Shown: positions 54,215-64,000, counted from the stretch's first letter. The stretch is DNA of 64,000 bases from Mycobacteroides sp. CBMA 271 (GCF_009729205.1 NZ_VTHB01000002.1:248001-312000); one strand, 5' to 3'. Made by a program: numbers and translations. The notes: generated by a model from the letters alone, not told the origin.

Positions 54215-54927
54215 CGACGAGCGACGAGGTCCAAGAACGTCCCCAGGATCAGGTGGTCTTCGCGCAGGTGGGACGCAGCTATTACCCATTGCTGTCGGCC
54301 GTCTTCGTCAGCGTGGTGCTCATTTCGAATGTGGCTGCCACCAAGGCAATTGGATTCGGCCCGGTCGTCGGCGATTGGTCGCTGATTACCGACGGTGCGT
54401 TTCTGTTGTTCCCACTGAGCTATGTGATCGGCGATGTGCTCAGCGAGGTCTACGGGTATCGCGCCACCAACCGGGTGATCCTGCTGGGGTTCGCGATGGA
54501 AGTGCTGGCGTGCCTGGTGTTGTGGACCGCCAAGGTGCTCCCCCCCGCTGACTTTTATCCCAACCAGGAGGCCTTCGCGACCATCGTAGCGAGCATCACC
54601 ACGCTGATGGTCGCCGGCCTGGCCGGATACCTTGTCGGACAAACACTTAACTCACTTGTCGTGGTGTGGATGAAGAAGCGCACCAAGGAACGCCACCTGT
54701 GGGCGCGTCTCATCGGCTCGACGGTCGTCGGCGAGTTCGCCGATTCGCTGGTGTTCTGCTCGATTGCGGCCACCGCACTGGGTATCCATACGTTCGGTCA
54801 GCTGGCGACCTACACGGCGCTGGGCTGGATCTTCAAATCTGTCGTCGAGATCGTGATGCTGCCCGTTACCTATCGCGTGATCGCGTACATCAAGAAGCAC
54901 GAGCCGACTTATACACAGGCGGGATAA
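54211..54927 (+). CDS. Queuosine precursor transporter, YhhQ/QueT family
   Basis: A 238-residue integral membrane protein of the VUT/YhhQ family, which imports queuine-type precursors (preQ0/preQ1). Characteristic segments: LISNVAATKAIGFGPVVGDWSLITDGAFLLFPLSYVIGDVLSEVYGYRATNRVILLGF, and ARLIGSTVVGEFADSLVFCSIAATA. About six helices. It is inserted between fecB2 and pxpB, which adjoin in the Rv0265c-Rv0264c arrangement. The precise ligand is inferred from family. Confidence 0.87.
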   Translation: MTTSDEVQERPQDQVVFAQVGRSYYPLLSAVFVSVVLISNVAATKAIGFGPVVGDWSLITDGAFLLFPLSYVIGDVLSEVYGYRATNRVILLGFAMEVLACLVLWTAKVLPPADFYPNQEAFATIVASITTLMVAGLAGYLVGQTLNSLVVVWMKKRTKERHLWARLIGSTVVGEFADSLVFCSIAATALGIHTFGQLATYTALGWIFKSVVEIVMLPVTYRVIAYIKKHEPTYTQAG

Positions 54928-54966
54928 ATGCGCCCCTAGGCGGGGCCTCGGGAGTACCGTCGAAAT

Positions 54967-55602
54967 ATGAGTACCGCAACGGATTTGAAGATGCGGGATC
55001 ACGGGGACCGGGCATTGTTACTGGAGTGCACATCCGTGCAAGAAGTGCTGGCCTGGACATCGGCGTTACAGGCCGATCCGATCGACGGCGTCACCGACAT
55101 CGTTCCAGCCTCCTGCACGATCCTGCTGAAACTAGACAGCCCGGGAGACCAGGCCATAGTCCGTCACCGGCTGAGGCAGCGCACGGTGACTGCCGGGGCG
55201 CTGCCTGCCACCGAGTCGCCCCTGATCACGATCCCCGTCCAGTACGACGGTCTTGATCTCGAAGAGGTCGCTGAATACACCGACCTGGGTGTCGACGGCG
55301 TCATCGCGGCACACACCGGAACGGTCTGGACGGTCGGATTCTGTGGATTTTCACCGGGTTTCGCGTATCTCGTGGACGGTGACCCACGACTCGCCATCCC
55401 CCGCCGGGCCGAGCCGCGCACCAAGGTACCCGCAGGTTCCGTCGCCCTCGCCGGGGAATTTAGCGGGATCTACCCACGCGAATCCCCCGGCGGCTGGCAG
55501 CTCATCGGCACCACGGAGGCCGTCATCTGGGATCTCGATCGCAACCCACCGGCACTACTCACCCCCGGTACCCGCATCCAGTTCCGGGAGGTGATCACAT
55601 GA
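54967..55602 (+). CDS. pxpB: 5-oxoprolinase subunit PxpB
   Basis: A 211-residue protein (formerly KipI / allophanate hydrolase subunit 1): [114 protein letters not shown]. The C-G-F-x-P-G-F-x-Y-L and P-R-x-x-P-R-x-x-V-P-x-G-S motifs are diagnostic. With PxpC and PxpA it opens 5-oxoproline to glutamate. It corresponds to Rv0264c. Its stop overlaps pxpC (ATGA). No pxpA is seen in this window. Confidence 0.92.
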   Translation: MSTATDLKMRDHGDRALLLECTSVQEVLAWTSALQADPIDGVTDIVPASCTILLKLDSPGDQAIVRHRLRQRTVTAGALPATESPLITIPVQYDGLDLEEVAEYTDLGVDGVIAAHTGTVWTVGFCGFSPGFAYLVDGDPRLAIPRRAEPRTKVPAGSVALAGEFSGIYPRESPGGWQLIGTTEAVIWDLDRNPPALLTPGTRIQFREVIT

Positions 55603-56474
55603 GACCCACCCTAGAAGTCATGCGCACCGGCCCGATGGCCCTGGTCCAGGACCTCGGTCGTATCGGCAAGGCGGCTATGGGTGTCGGACGGTCGGGCGCC
55701 GCCGACCGCAGATCCCATTCCCTGGCCAACCGGCTAGTAGCCAACCCCGACAATCTGGCCACCGTCGAGGTCACCCTGGGCGGCATGTCTTTCCGGGTTC
55801 TCGGCGGCGATGTCGTGGTGGCCGTCACGGGCGCCGATACCGATCCATCGGTCAACGGAATCCCCTTCGGCACCAACAGCATTGCGCAGGTTCAGGACGG
55901 CGACATGGTGTCACTAGGCGCGCCCCGCAGCGGGCTGCGCAGCTACGTGGCGGTGCGCGGCGGCATCAGCGTGGCGCCGGTGATGGGCTCACGCAGCTTC
56001 GACATCATGTCCGGTATTGGCCCTAGGCCGCTGCAGGCCGGGGACAGGCTGCCGGTCGGACCGCGATCCCCGTCGTTCCCGGAGGTCGAACAGGCACCGG
56101 TCGCGACGATCTCCGATGACATCGTCGAGCTCAAGGTGGTGCCGGGCCCGCGCGACGACTGGTTCACCGACCCGGATGCGCTCACCCACGGGGACTGGAT
56201 CGTCTCGGACCGCAGCGATCGGGTCGGCACCCGGCTGATCGGCAAGCCCCTGGAGCTGCGCGACCCGGCCAGGCAGCTGCCCAGCGAGGGTGTGGTGCGC
56301 GGCGCAATCCAGGTGCCACCGGGTGGTCAACCGGTTATTCTGGGGCCTGACCACCCGGTGACCGGCGGCTATCCGGTCATTGGAGTGATCACCGATCACG
56401 ATGTCGATCTGGCTGCACAAGTCCGGCCGGGACAGACCGTTCGGTTCCATTGGTCAAGACCGCGGATAAATTAG
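55599..56474 (+). CDS. pxpC: 5-oxoprolinase subunit PxpC
   Basis: A 291-residue partner of PxpB (KipA / allophanate hydrolase subunit 2; compare Rv0263c): [50 protein letters not shown] at the N-terminus, [21 protein letters not shown] (S-Y-x-A-x-x-G-G) and a C-terminal [38 protein letters not shown]. Four-base overlap with pxpB and a 3-bp gap to the acetyltransferase show one operon. Confidence 0.92.
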   Translation: MRPTLEVMRTGPMALVQDLGRIGKAAMGVGRSGAADRRSHSLANRLVANPDNLATVEVTLGGMSFRVLGGDVVVAVTGADTDPSVNGIPFGTNSIAQVQDGDMVSLGAPRSGLRSYVAVRGGISVAPVMGSRSFDIMSGIGPRPLQAGDRLPVGPRSPSFPEVEQAPVATISDDIVELKVVPGPRDDWFTDPDALTHGDWIVSDRSDRVGTRLIGKPLELRDPARQLPSEGVVRGAIQVPPGGQPVILGPDHPVTGGYPVIGVITDHDVDLAAQVRPGQTVRFHWSRPRIN

Positions 56475-57712
<1,238 letters not shown>

Positions 57713-57727
57713 CTGAGAAAACGGGAC

Positions 57728-58396
57728 CTACCGGCTCGCCAACGCCCGTTCCTTGCGGCGCAGGTACATCCGGATCGCGACGACGACGCCCACGATGAGG
57801 CCGCCCGTGGTCAGCATCGATACCACCGGGTTCACCGCCTGAACGACATCCACCGAGAAGGTGTAGATGATCACCACCATCAAGGCGCAGAACAGCAGGC
57901 TGAAGATGCCGCACCAGAGACTGACACGCACATGTAGCCGGTGGTACGACCGTTGGTCGTCGTCGGTCCAGCCCTGTTCGTCCGCGAGCTTCTCCACGCC
58001 ACCGGGCCACAGCTTGGTGACCAGCAGCTCCGTCAGCGGTTTCCCGATGAGCGCGCTGACCAGAAAATAGGTCGCCAACAGCATGCCGGGCACCTCGTTG
58101 GTGACCTGCGACAGGCGCGGGTCACGGGTCAGCCACGCCATGATGAGGCTGAGTCCGAAGATCGGCACCACCAGCAGCGAGACCGGATCGAGGCAGCGCT
58201 TCCACGCCATCTTGACCAACGCCTGGGTGGCCGACACCGCCGTCGCAGCCATCAACGCATGCAGCTCCGAGAATCCGAGCAGGCGCAGCCCGAAGTAGGC
58301 GCAGAGCGCAGGCCCGACGTTGAGAAGTCCCTCGATCAACAGCTGCCGGGGCGAGAACCCGTTCTCGGTCTCGGCCTGCTCGGTGGTGAGGGACAC
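57728..58396 (-). CDS. VC0807-like membrane protein
   Basis: A 222-residue paralogue of its two neighbours: GLLNVGPALCAYFGLRLLGFSELHALMAATAVSATQALVKMAWKRCLDPVSLLVVPIFGLSLIMAWLTRDPRLSQVTNEVPGMLLATYFLVSALIGKPLTELLVTKLWPGGV, then YHRLHVRVSLWCGIFSLLFCALMVVIIYTFSVDVVQAVNPVVSML. It has six to seven helices and a basic end (YLRRKERALASR). The family is widespread and uncharacterised; the shared G-P-x-x-x-Y...E-x-H-A-L and PLTE motifs suggest a transport or channel role, but this is not shown. Confidence 0.82.
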   Translation of the reverse strand: MSLTTEQAETENGFSPRQLLIEGLLNVGPALCAYFGLRLLGFSELHALMAATAVSATQALVKMAWKRCLDPVSLLVVPIFGLSLIMAWLTRDPRLSQVTNEVPGMLLATYFLVSALIGKPLTELLVTKLWPGGVEKLADEQGWTDDDQRSYHRLHVRVSLWCGIFSLLFCALMVVIIYTFSVDVVQAVNPVVSMLTTGGLIVGVVVAIRMYLRRKERALASR

Positions 58397-58416
58397 CGCG
58401 CGACCCTATCCCGTCG

Positions 58417-59073
58417 TCAGGCCGCGGGCGAGTCGTACGTCATGCGCCGCAGGTAGCGACGGATGACCACAATCATGCCGATGATCAGGCCAATTGTGGT
58501 GACCAGAGAGAAGATTTGGTTCACTGCCTGCGCGATATCCACCGAGAAGCTGTAGATGATGACGATCGACATCGCCGAGAGCAGCAGGCTGATGACACCG
58601 CACCAGAAGCTGACGTGCACGTGCATCCGGTGATACTCGCGAAAATTGGCTTCGGTCCAATGGTGCTCGGCCGCAATCTCATCCACACGTCCGGGCCGGG
58701 CCTTGGCAATGAAGATCTCAGTGAGCGGCCTGCCGATCAGCGCGCTGCCGATAAGAAACAGCGAGAGCAGAATGCCGGGAATGGTGTTGGACACCTGCGC
58801 CATGCGGGCGTCTTCGGTGACGAGGGCAATCACCAGGCTGAGCCCGAAATTGAACATCAGGAAGCCCGAGAGCACATCGAACTTGCGATTCTGAATCACT
58901 TTGACCAGCACCTGAATACCGGAGACCACGGTGGCGGCGATCAATGCATGGATTTCGGACTGGCCTGCGGCGCGCATGACGTAGAAGGTGCCGAGCGACG
59001 GACCGACGCTGAGAAGGACCTGCCTGAGCACTTCGCGCGCGGACGCCTTGTGGGTTTCGGGCTGTTCGGGCAC
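58417..59073 (-). CDS. VC0807-like membrane protein
   Basis: A 218-residue paralogue: LSVGPSLGTFYVMRAAGQSEIHALIAATVVSGIQVLVKVIQNRKFDVLSGFLMFNFGLSLVIALVTEDARMAQVSNTIPGILLSLFLIGSALIGRPLTEIFIAKARPGRVDEIAAEHHWTEANFREYHRMHVHVSFWCGVISLLLSAM. It is the most upstream of the tandem set and follows the terminator of the desaturase gene, so transcription of all three probably begins just before it. The two shorter copies end right after a basic L-R-R segment. Confidence 0.82.
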   Translation of the reverse strand: MPEQPETHKASAREVLRQVLLSVGPSLGTFYVMRAAGQSEIHALIAATVVSGIQVLVKVIQNRKFDVLSGFLMFNFGLSLVIALVTEDARMAQVSNTIPGILLSLFLIGSALIGRPLTEIFIAKARPGRVDEIAAEHHWTEANFREYHRMHVHVSFWCGVISLLLSAMSIVIIYSFSVDIAQAVNQIFSLVTTIGLIIGMIVVIRRYLRRMTYDSPAA

Positions 59074-59149
59074 GCCGCGAGGCTACCCGGCGAACCTGGA
59101 AATGCGGGTGAGGCGCAGAGGATCGAGATCACCAAGACCCGCCAAACCC

Positions 59150-59203
59150 GAAAAGGCACTCACGTACGTTCTGAGGCCAGAATCCGTACGTGAGTGCCTT
59201 TTC
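59150..59203. terminator. 19-bp perfect hairpin, likely terminator
   Basis: GAAAAGGCACTCACGTACG is exactly complementary to the right arm (59185-59203), and the 16-nt loop holds a further TTCTG/CAGAA dyad. The arms start in GAAAA and end in TTTTC, so both strands look like terminators. It lies 7 bp after the desA stop (minus strand) and 77 bp before the first VC0807-like gene. Confidence 0.75.
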
Positions 59204-59209
59204 GTCGAA

Positions 59210-60178
59210 TCAGACGGCGCGGGATTCCCGCTTCTTCTCCTCACGGGCCAGCAGACGATCGCGCTGCTCCTCGAACTTGACTACCTGACCCTTGAGGTCT
59301 TCGACGTAGGCGGCCAGCTGCTCGCGGCGTGCTTCACCCTTGGCACTGAAGTCGTTGCGCTCGAAAATCCGCCATTTACGCAGACTCGGAGTCACAACCT
59401 CTTCGAGGTGCTGCCGCGGATCGTAGATGCCGTGCTTGGCCATCAGCACACCATTGCGCCGGAAGTTGGGCATGCCCTGACCGGGCATCCGGAAGTTCTC
59501 GATCATCGAGCCGATCGCTTCCAGCGCCTGATCGGGCACGAGATCCAGTGCGGCACTGCACATGTTCCGGTAGAAGATCATGTGCAGGTTCTCGTCGGCG
59601 GCGACACGCTGCAGCATCCGGTCCGCGATCGGGTCGTTGCACACCTTGCCGGTATTGCGATGGCTGACGCGGGTCGCGAGTTCCTGCAACGTGGTGTACG
59701 CGACCGACAGCAGGAAGTCGGTCTGGTACCGCTCCTCCTCTTCCGCGGTAGGGCCGAACCCGGCGGTCATGTGTTCCATGCGCGCCTGCTCAAGCGCCAC
59801 CGGATCCACACCGCGAGTGACGACGAGGTAGTCGCGGATGACGATGCCGTGCCGGTTCTCCTCGGCGGTCCAACGGCCCACCCAAGTACCCCAGGCGCCG
59901 TCGAGACCGAAGTACTTGGCAGCCTGCCGGTGATACGAGGGCAGGTTGTCCTCGGTGAGGAGATTCGTAATCATCGCCGCCTTGGCGAGCTCACTGAGCT
60001 GAGACTGCTCAGGATCCCAGTCCACGCCGCCCATCTGAGCAAAGTTACGGCCGAGATCCCAGGGAACGTAGTCGTGCGGGTGCCAATCCGTCGTTACCGA
60101 CAAGTGCCGGTTGAGGTTGGCTTCAGCAATCGGTTCCAACTCGCTGAGCATCTCCAGATCGGTCAGCTCTCTGGACAT
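59210..60178 (-). CDS. desA1: Acyl-ACP desaturase, DesA1-like
   Basis: A 322-residue soluble di-iron fatty acid desaturase, making unsaturated acyl chains (in mycobacteria, for mycolic acid precursors). Di-iron ligands: LTEDNLPSYH, TAEENRHGIVIRDYLVVTR (E-E-N-R-H) and RVAADENLHMIFYRNMC (D-E-N-L-H). The N-terminus LTDLEMLSELEPIAEANLNRHLS and DYVPWDLGRNF is the DesA family start. ATG at 60178 follows AAGGTGA; the frame opens nine codons earlier. The length is near DesA1 (Rv0824c, 338 aa) rather than DesA2 (275 aa). A charged coiled C-terminus (LKGQVVKFEEQRDRLLAREEKKRESRAV) is present. Confidence 0.88.
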   Translation of the reverse strand: MSRELTDLEMLSELEPIAEANLNRHLSVTTDWHPHDYVPWDLGRNFAQMGGVDWDPEQSQLSELAKAAMITNLLTEDNLPSYHRQAAKYFGLDGAWGTWVGRWTAEENRHGIVIRDYLVVTRGVDPVALEQARMEHMTAGFGPTAEEEERYQTDFLLSVAYTTLQELATRVSHRNTGKVCNDPIADRMLQRVAADENLHMIFYRNMCSAALDLVPDQALEAIGSMIENFRMPGQGMPNFRRNGVLMAKHGIYDPRQHLEEVVTPSLRKWRIFERNDFSAKGEARREQLAAYVEDLKGQVVKFEEQRDRLLAREEKKRESRAV

Positions 60179-60544
60179 TTCACCTTGTCTTTCGCGTTGG
60201 AACAACCCCGAACCTACGGTTAGGGTAACTTATCTGAGCAATGTCTTAGCCAGTCCTTTTACCGCGAGCAACTGCAGGCAACCTCAACCCGACAGCGCAA
60301 CCGGACATCCGGACAACCGGCTGTACATCCGTTTCCGCCCCGCAACTGGGCAACAACTCGCTACGGACTCGATACTCGAACCCACCACGCAGCACCCTAA
60401 CCCGGTGACGGCAACATGAGGAACCTGGCCGTGTCGCCATGCTTTCGCTGAACAGCTCCCTCGCGACGCTTCATGCCACGTAATCCACTGAGCGAGCCGA
60501 TCGAATGGTCGGTACCTTGGATCATCGAACCAGATCGGGACACC
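60179..60544. other. Divergent intergenic region desA / cutinase
   Basis: This 366-bp gap holds no convincing gene. The desA leader contains an imperfect dyad around AACCTACGGTTAGGGTAACTT (60210-60230). The cutinase reading frame is open from 60473 but only the ATG at 60545 gives a signal peptide. I see nothing else in it. Confidence 0.5.
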
Positions 60545-61324
60545 ATGACCTCAACATCACGAAGGGTGCGGCGGGTGCCAGCTGCAATCTGTCGCGCAGC
60601 AGGAGCCGCCCTTACACTCCTTTGCTTGCTCGGCGGCTTTGGCCTGCGCCCACCGCAAACGGCTCACGCGGCGAGTTGCGCCGATATCGACCTGGCCTTC
60701 GCCCGCGGCACGAACGAGCCCGCCGGCCTCGGCGATGTCGGCAAGTCATTCACCGACGCGGTGAAGAAACGGCTGCAAGGCGCCAAGGGCATGAGCATCA
60801 CCACCTACGGGGTCAACTACCCCGCAAGCGTCGACTTTATCCAGGCGGGCAAGGGCTCAGATGACCTAAGCAAGCATATCCAGAAGACAGCCGCCGACTG
60901 CCCGAAGATGAAGTTCGTCGTGGGCGGGTACGCGCAGGGCGCCGCGGTGGTGGATGTGCTGTTGGGCGACACTCCACCGGGGACCTACACGTTCACGAAT
61001 CCGCTGCCCGCCGGGCTTGAGCAGCGCATCGTCTCCATCGTGCTCTTCGGGGATCCTAAAAACATTCGGCCACCCGGTGTAGACGCGAATCTCGCGATCC
61101 GGGAAGACCTGCTGCACAAGGTCGTCGACGTGTGCAATCAGGGCGACTTCTTCTGCGACCCGCAAGGCGGAGACATCGTGTCTCACACCACCTACGCCAG
61201 GGACAAACTCACCGACGGCGTGGCGGAAACCGTAGTCGAGCGGCTGGTCGCCGAGCTCGGAAACGGCTGCCAGGGCATCAACAGCACCGCGGACACGTCC
61301 ACGAGCTGCTCACCCACCGCGTAA
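60545..61324 (+). CDS. Secreted cutinase family protein without the catalytic serine
   Basis: A 259-residue cutinase-like protein with a signal peptide (MTSTSRRVRRVPAAICRAAGAALTLLCLLGGFGL ... AHA, cleavage near residue 42). The fold is clear: SCADIDLAFARGTNEPAGLGDVGKSF, the nucleophile region KFVVGGYAQGAAVVDVLLG, VLFGDPKN, and a Cys/Asp/His end VCNQGDFFCDPQGG..SHTTYA. In active cutinases the elbow is G-Y-S-Q-G; here residue 130 is Ala (GCG), one base change from TCG, so the nucleophile is absent while Asp201 and His214 remain. It may bind lipid or be regulatory instead of catalytic. ATG at 60545 chosen because the upstream frame lacks signal-peptide logic. Confidence 0.85.
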   Translation: MTSTSRRVRRVPAAICRAAGAALTLLCLLGGFGLRPPQTAHAASCADIDLAFARGTNEPAGLGDVGKSFTDAVKKRLQGAKGMSITTYGVNYPASVDFIQAGKGSDDLSKHIQKTAADCPKMKFVVGGYAQGAAVVDVLLGDTPPGTYTFTNPLPAGLEQRIVSIVLFGDPKNIRPPGVDANLAIREDLLHKVVDVCNQGDFFCDPQGGDIVSHTTYARDKLTDGVAETVVERLVAELGNGCQGINSTADTSTSCSPTA

Positions 61325-61463
61325 CCCCGGCCCGAGGAATCGGCGGGTACCCCATTTCACTGGTTTCGGCGCGCACTGACGACCCAACGCAGAACAATCG
61401 AAGCACCCCAACCATGACATTGCTTGCGCTGTAGTCGCGTGTGTACAGTCGTGGATGACCATG

Positions 61464-61483
61464 TTGTAGTCGATCGACTACAA
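61464..61483. promoter_or_regulatory. 20-bp perfect palindrome upstream of CYP102 gene
   Basis: TTGTAGTCGA followed directly by TCGACTACAA is a perfect 20-bp palindrome, 26 bp before the P450 start, with another TGTAGTCG half-site at 61430-61437. The Bacillus megaterium P450 BM3 gene is also controlled through a 20-bp palindrome bound by the TetR protein Bm3R1, with a different sequence. No regulator gene lies next to it in the window. Confidence 0.65.
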
Positions 61484-61509
61484 CTGCGGGAACGAAGGGT
61501 GGAGCGCAT

Positions 61510-64000
61510 ATGAGCGGTGATGTTCGCGTGGTAGAGCCGGGCGAATACACGTCACCCGCCCGCCCCCCGGAAATCGATGGCATTCCCTGCGCCGACGGAC
61601 ATCCACTGCCACCCGGTCCGCTGCCCGGCCGCCCTTACGCCCTGCCCGCAGATCTGCTTGTCGAAGAGCTCGGGCCACTCTTCTACGCGGATTTCGGGGT
61701 TTCGCGGCGGCTCTATGCCTGCTCATTGGACCTGATCGAGGAGCTATGCGACGAGAGCCGGTTCATCAAGGGCATCACCGACCGGCTGGACCGGTTCCGC
61801 CCCCTTGCGGGGGACGGATTGTTCACCGCCTACCCGGACGAGCCGAACTGGCAGAAAGCCCACGATGTTCTGCTGCCCGGCTTCAGCTTTAGCGGTCTAC
61901 GCAATTACCACCCCGCCATGCTCGATATCAACCGTCAGCTCCTTACCCGGTGGGACGAGAGGGCCGGCGAGCATCTTGTGGACGTGGTCGAAGATCTGGG
62001 CAAGCTCGCCATGGATACCGTCGGGCTGGCCGGGTTCGGGACAAGGTTCGACTCCTACCTGCGGGAGGGACTTGCGGCCATCCCGGCGAGCTTCGCCGCT
62101 GCGCTGCAGCAGATGTTGGCTCCGGGAGGTGGCAATCATGATCTGTTCACGGCCGAGCAACGCAAGCTGCACACGTTCATCGACGAGCTCATCGCCCGGC
62201 ACCGCGACGGTGCGGATGAGCATGCGAACCTCCTCGGCCTCATGCTTGCGCCCGGTACCCCGCAGACCCCGGCACTGGAGCTGAGCAGCGTTCATTCTCA
62301 GGTCCTTACATTCTTGATCGCTGGCCAGGACACCACCTCCACGGTGATGCCGACCGCGCTCTACAGCCTGGTCAAGAACCCTGCCGTGCTCCACCGGGCT
62401 CAGGCCGAGGTCGACGCGCTGTTCGGGCCGGGAGACGAACACACACCCACGTTCGACGAGATCGGCAAGCTCCGCTACATCCGCCAGATCGTGGACGAGA
62501 CGCTGAGGCTCTCGCCCCCGGTCCGCGAATTCGACCGAATGGCAATAGAAGACACCCTGCTCGCCGGGCGTTACCCGGTGCAGAAGGGCGAGGTTGTCAC
62601 CGTCCTGACCACCGCGCTGCACCGGCAGTCGCAATGGGGCGACAACGTGGAGACCTTCGACCCGGACCGGTTCTCGCCGGAACGATCGGCGGCGCGACCG
62701 GTAAACCTGTTCAAACCTTTCGGCACCGGCGCCCGGTCCTGCATCGGGCGGCAGTTCGCACTACACGAGGCGACCATGGCGATAGCGACGCTGGTACACA
62801 GATACCGCTTCATCGACTCCGAGCATTACCAGCTGCGCACCCAAAGTGATCTCATCCGGAAACCGGCGGGCTTTCGGATTGGCTTGGTGCGGCGCACTTC
62901 CCAGGACCGTCAGCATGACCCGGCCGCTACAACCAACGTCACACCACAAGAGACGCGGCCACCGGCGGTCACCGCCGCACCCGGATCGGCGCTGACCGTC
63001 TTCCATGGCTCAAACCTGGGCACCTGTCGAGCACTGGCACACCAACTGGCGGAGGAAGCTGCCGACCTCGGTTACCGGACGACCGTCGCCCCGCTGAACG
63101 AAGCGACACAAGCCCTGCCCAGCGAGGGCGCAATGGTCGTCGTCGCCGCGTCCTACAACGGTCAACCGACTGACGACGCACGGCAGTTTCTCGCCTGGCT
63201 CGATGGCACGGACGCGCACGCGGACAGCGGGCTGCGCTACGCGGTACTCGGCGTCGGTGACCGAAACTGGGCCGAGACCTACCAGGCGATACCTCGGAGA
63301 ATCGATGAACGCCTCGCCTCGATCGGCGGTACGCCGATTGTTTCCCGTTGCGAGGCAGACACTTCCGGTGATTTCGCGGGCAGCGTCGAGTCCTTCTCGC
63401 AAGCCCTCTGGACTTCATTGGGCACAGTAACCGGTGCCGATACTTCTACCGGCCCCGTAGAGGGGCCCCTCTACGAACTACGCGCCATCGACGGGCCCGT
63501 GACGGCGGCAATCGATACCCGGTTCGAGGTGATACCCATGACCGTTCTGGAGAATCGGGAATTGGTCGGCGCCAACAACCCACTGGGACAGGCCAAGCGG
63601 CTGGTACGTGTGGCATTGCCCGGCGACGTCGAGTACCGCACCGGGGACCACCTCACAGTCCTCGCGGATAACCAGCCCGAAATAGTGGACAAAGCCGGAG
63701 AACTGCTCGGTCTTATCCTGGACCGGCGTATCTCCGTCAACACCCGACGCAACAGCCGCCGAGCCATTGCGCTGGACCGCGAGGTAAGCGTGCGGGAGCT
63801 ACTCACCCATTTCCTCGAACTGCGCAAGCCCGCCACCAGAACGCAGCTACTCCGGCTAGCAGCGGCGAACCCCTGCCCACCGGAGCGATCTGCGCTGGAG
63901 GCGCTCGCCGAGCATCCGGAGACGCGCTCACTCGGTATCGCGGGGTGCCTCATGGAGTTTCCCGCCACCACGCTGTCCCGCGCCGAGCTTCTCGAACTGT
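61510..64000 (+). CDS. CYP102-type P450-reductase fusion (3' end outside window)
   Basis: The frame runs from ATG 61510 (after AGGGTGGAG) to the window end: 830 codons, no stop. The P450 domain has the I-helix AGQDTT (residues 271-276), E-x-x-R in VDETLRLSPP and the haem loop FGTGARSCIGR with Cys411. A linker is followed by an FMN domain from about 495 (VFHGSNLGTC, VVAASYNGQPTDDARQF, YAVLGVGDRNW) and, from about 660, an FAD domain (LGQAKRLVRVALP, YRTGDHLTVL). This is the self-sufficient CYP102 (BM3) layout, about 1050 residues in full, hydroxylating fatty acids with NADPH. The FMN phosphate loop reads G-S-N-L-G-T. About 220 residues are missing. Confidence 0.9.
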   Translation, partial: MSGDVRVVEPGEYTSPARPPEIDGIPCADGHPLPPGPLPGRPYALPADLLVEELGPLFYADFGVSRRLYACSLDLIEELCDESRFIKGITDRLDRFRPLAGDGLFTAYPDEPNWQKAHDVLLPGFSFSGLRNYHPAMLDINRQLLTRWDERAGEHLVDVVEDLGKLAMDTVGLAGFGTRFDSYLREGLAAIPASFAAALQQMLAPGGGNHDLFTAEQRKLHTFIDELIARHRDGADEHANLLGLMLAPGTPQTPALELSSVHSQVLTFLIAGQDTTSTVMPTALYSLVKNPAVLHRAQAEVDALFGPGDEHTPTFDEIGKLRYIRQIVDETLRLSPPVREFDRMAIEDTLLAGRYPVQKGEVVTVLTTALHRQSQWGDNVETFDPDRFSPERSAARPVNLFKPFGTGARSCIGRQFALHEATMAIATLVHRYRFIDSEHYQLRTQSDLIRKPAGFRIGLVRRTSQDRQHDPAATTNVTPQETRPPAVTAAPGSALTVFHGSNLGTCRALAHQLAEEAADLGYRTTVAPLNEATQALPSEGAMVVVAASYNGQPTDDARQFLAWLDGTDAHADSGLRYAVLGVGDRNWAETYQAIPRRIDERLASIGGTPIVSRCEADTSGDFAGSVESFSQALWTSLGTVTGADTSTGPVEGPLYELRAIDGPVTAAIDTRFEVIPMTVLENRELVGANNPLGQAKRLVRVALPGDVEYRTGDHLTVLADNQPEIVDKAGELLGLILDRRISVNTRRNSRRAIALDREVSVRELLTHFLELRKPATRTQLLRLAAANPCPPERSALEALAEHPETRSLGIAGCLMEFPATTLSRAELLEL

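Noticed and set aside
54932-54950. Small GCCCC/GGGGC hairpin after the YhhQ-type gene
   Set aside because: Only 5 bp with no T tract, and such GC pairs are frequent by chance at this base composition.

Overview
The window is high-GC actinobacterial DNA from a rapidly growing mycobacterium, most likely the Mycobacteroides abscessus/chelonae group. The main reasons are a complete mce operon, FadD/FadE genes, a cutinase, a DesA-type desaturase, a LysG/LysE pair, a LigD-Pol/FadD2 pair in the order known from M. tuberculosis Rv0269c-Rv0270, and a FecB2-PxpB-PxpC-AAC(2') block matching Rv0265c-Rv0262c. I see no rRNA, tRNA, CRISPR array, insertion sequence or prophage. All family calls come from reading the translated sequence; no database search was run.

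Layout. 1-8.5 kb: a secreted protein (cut by the window edge), a DUF6188 protein, a large Orn/Lys/Arg decarboxylase, an alpha/beta hydrolase, a SAM methyltransferase, an orphan polyprenyl-phosphate sugar transferase, then about 630 bp of AT-richer non-coding DNA. 8.5-17.6 kb: catabolic units with their own TetR regulators (a DUF2236 oxygenase; a VOC protein divergent from a TetR-hydrolase-dehydrogenase operon) and an SDR, double-length FadE, hydrolase operon. 17.6-23.1 kb: SRPBCC protein, trans-acting enoyl reductase-like protein, FadD2, a LigD-type polymerase and a signal peptidase I homologue. 23.1-28.3 kb: an SDR, di-iron protein, Baeyer-Villiger monooxygenase, MerR operon divergent from a KshB-like reductase, sharing one promoter region with a perfect palindrome. 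28.3-36.2 kb: a MaoC-CitE-FadD35-acetoacetyl-CoA synthetase operon (leucine/ketone body type), an IclR remnant, and an ADH/ALDH pair.

36.4-49.2 kb: an mce operon (a six-helix membrane protein, YrbEA/B, MceA-F, a Mce-associated protein and a secreted protein), followed upstream by a TetR gene and stand-alone cytochrome oxidase subunits III and IV. The promoters of the mce operon and of the cox3-cox4-tetR operon carry the same 20-bp dyad, which suggests one local regulon. 49.3-53.0 kb: LysG/LysE and a GXWXG/DUF4334-ADH-TetR operon with its own palindrome. 53.0-57.0 kb: siderophore-binding lipoprotein, YhhQ-type queuosine precursor transporter, PxpB, PxpC and aminoglycoside 2'-N-acetyltransferase. 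56.9-59.1 kb: three tandem VC0807-like membrane proteins, one running antisense into the acetyltransferase gene. 59.2-64 kb: DesA1-type desaturase, a cutinase homologue, and a CYP102-type P450-reductase fusion that leaves the window.

The most unusual observations are: a signal peptidase I homologue and a cutinase homologue that both lack the catalytic serine; a LigD-Pol 3'-end remnant just after the former; the shared operator linking an mce operon to orphan oxidase subunits; the di-iron/BVMO/KshB-like gene set; and the antisense overlap at the resistance gene.
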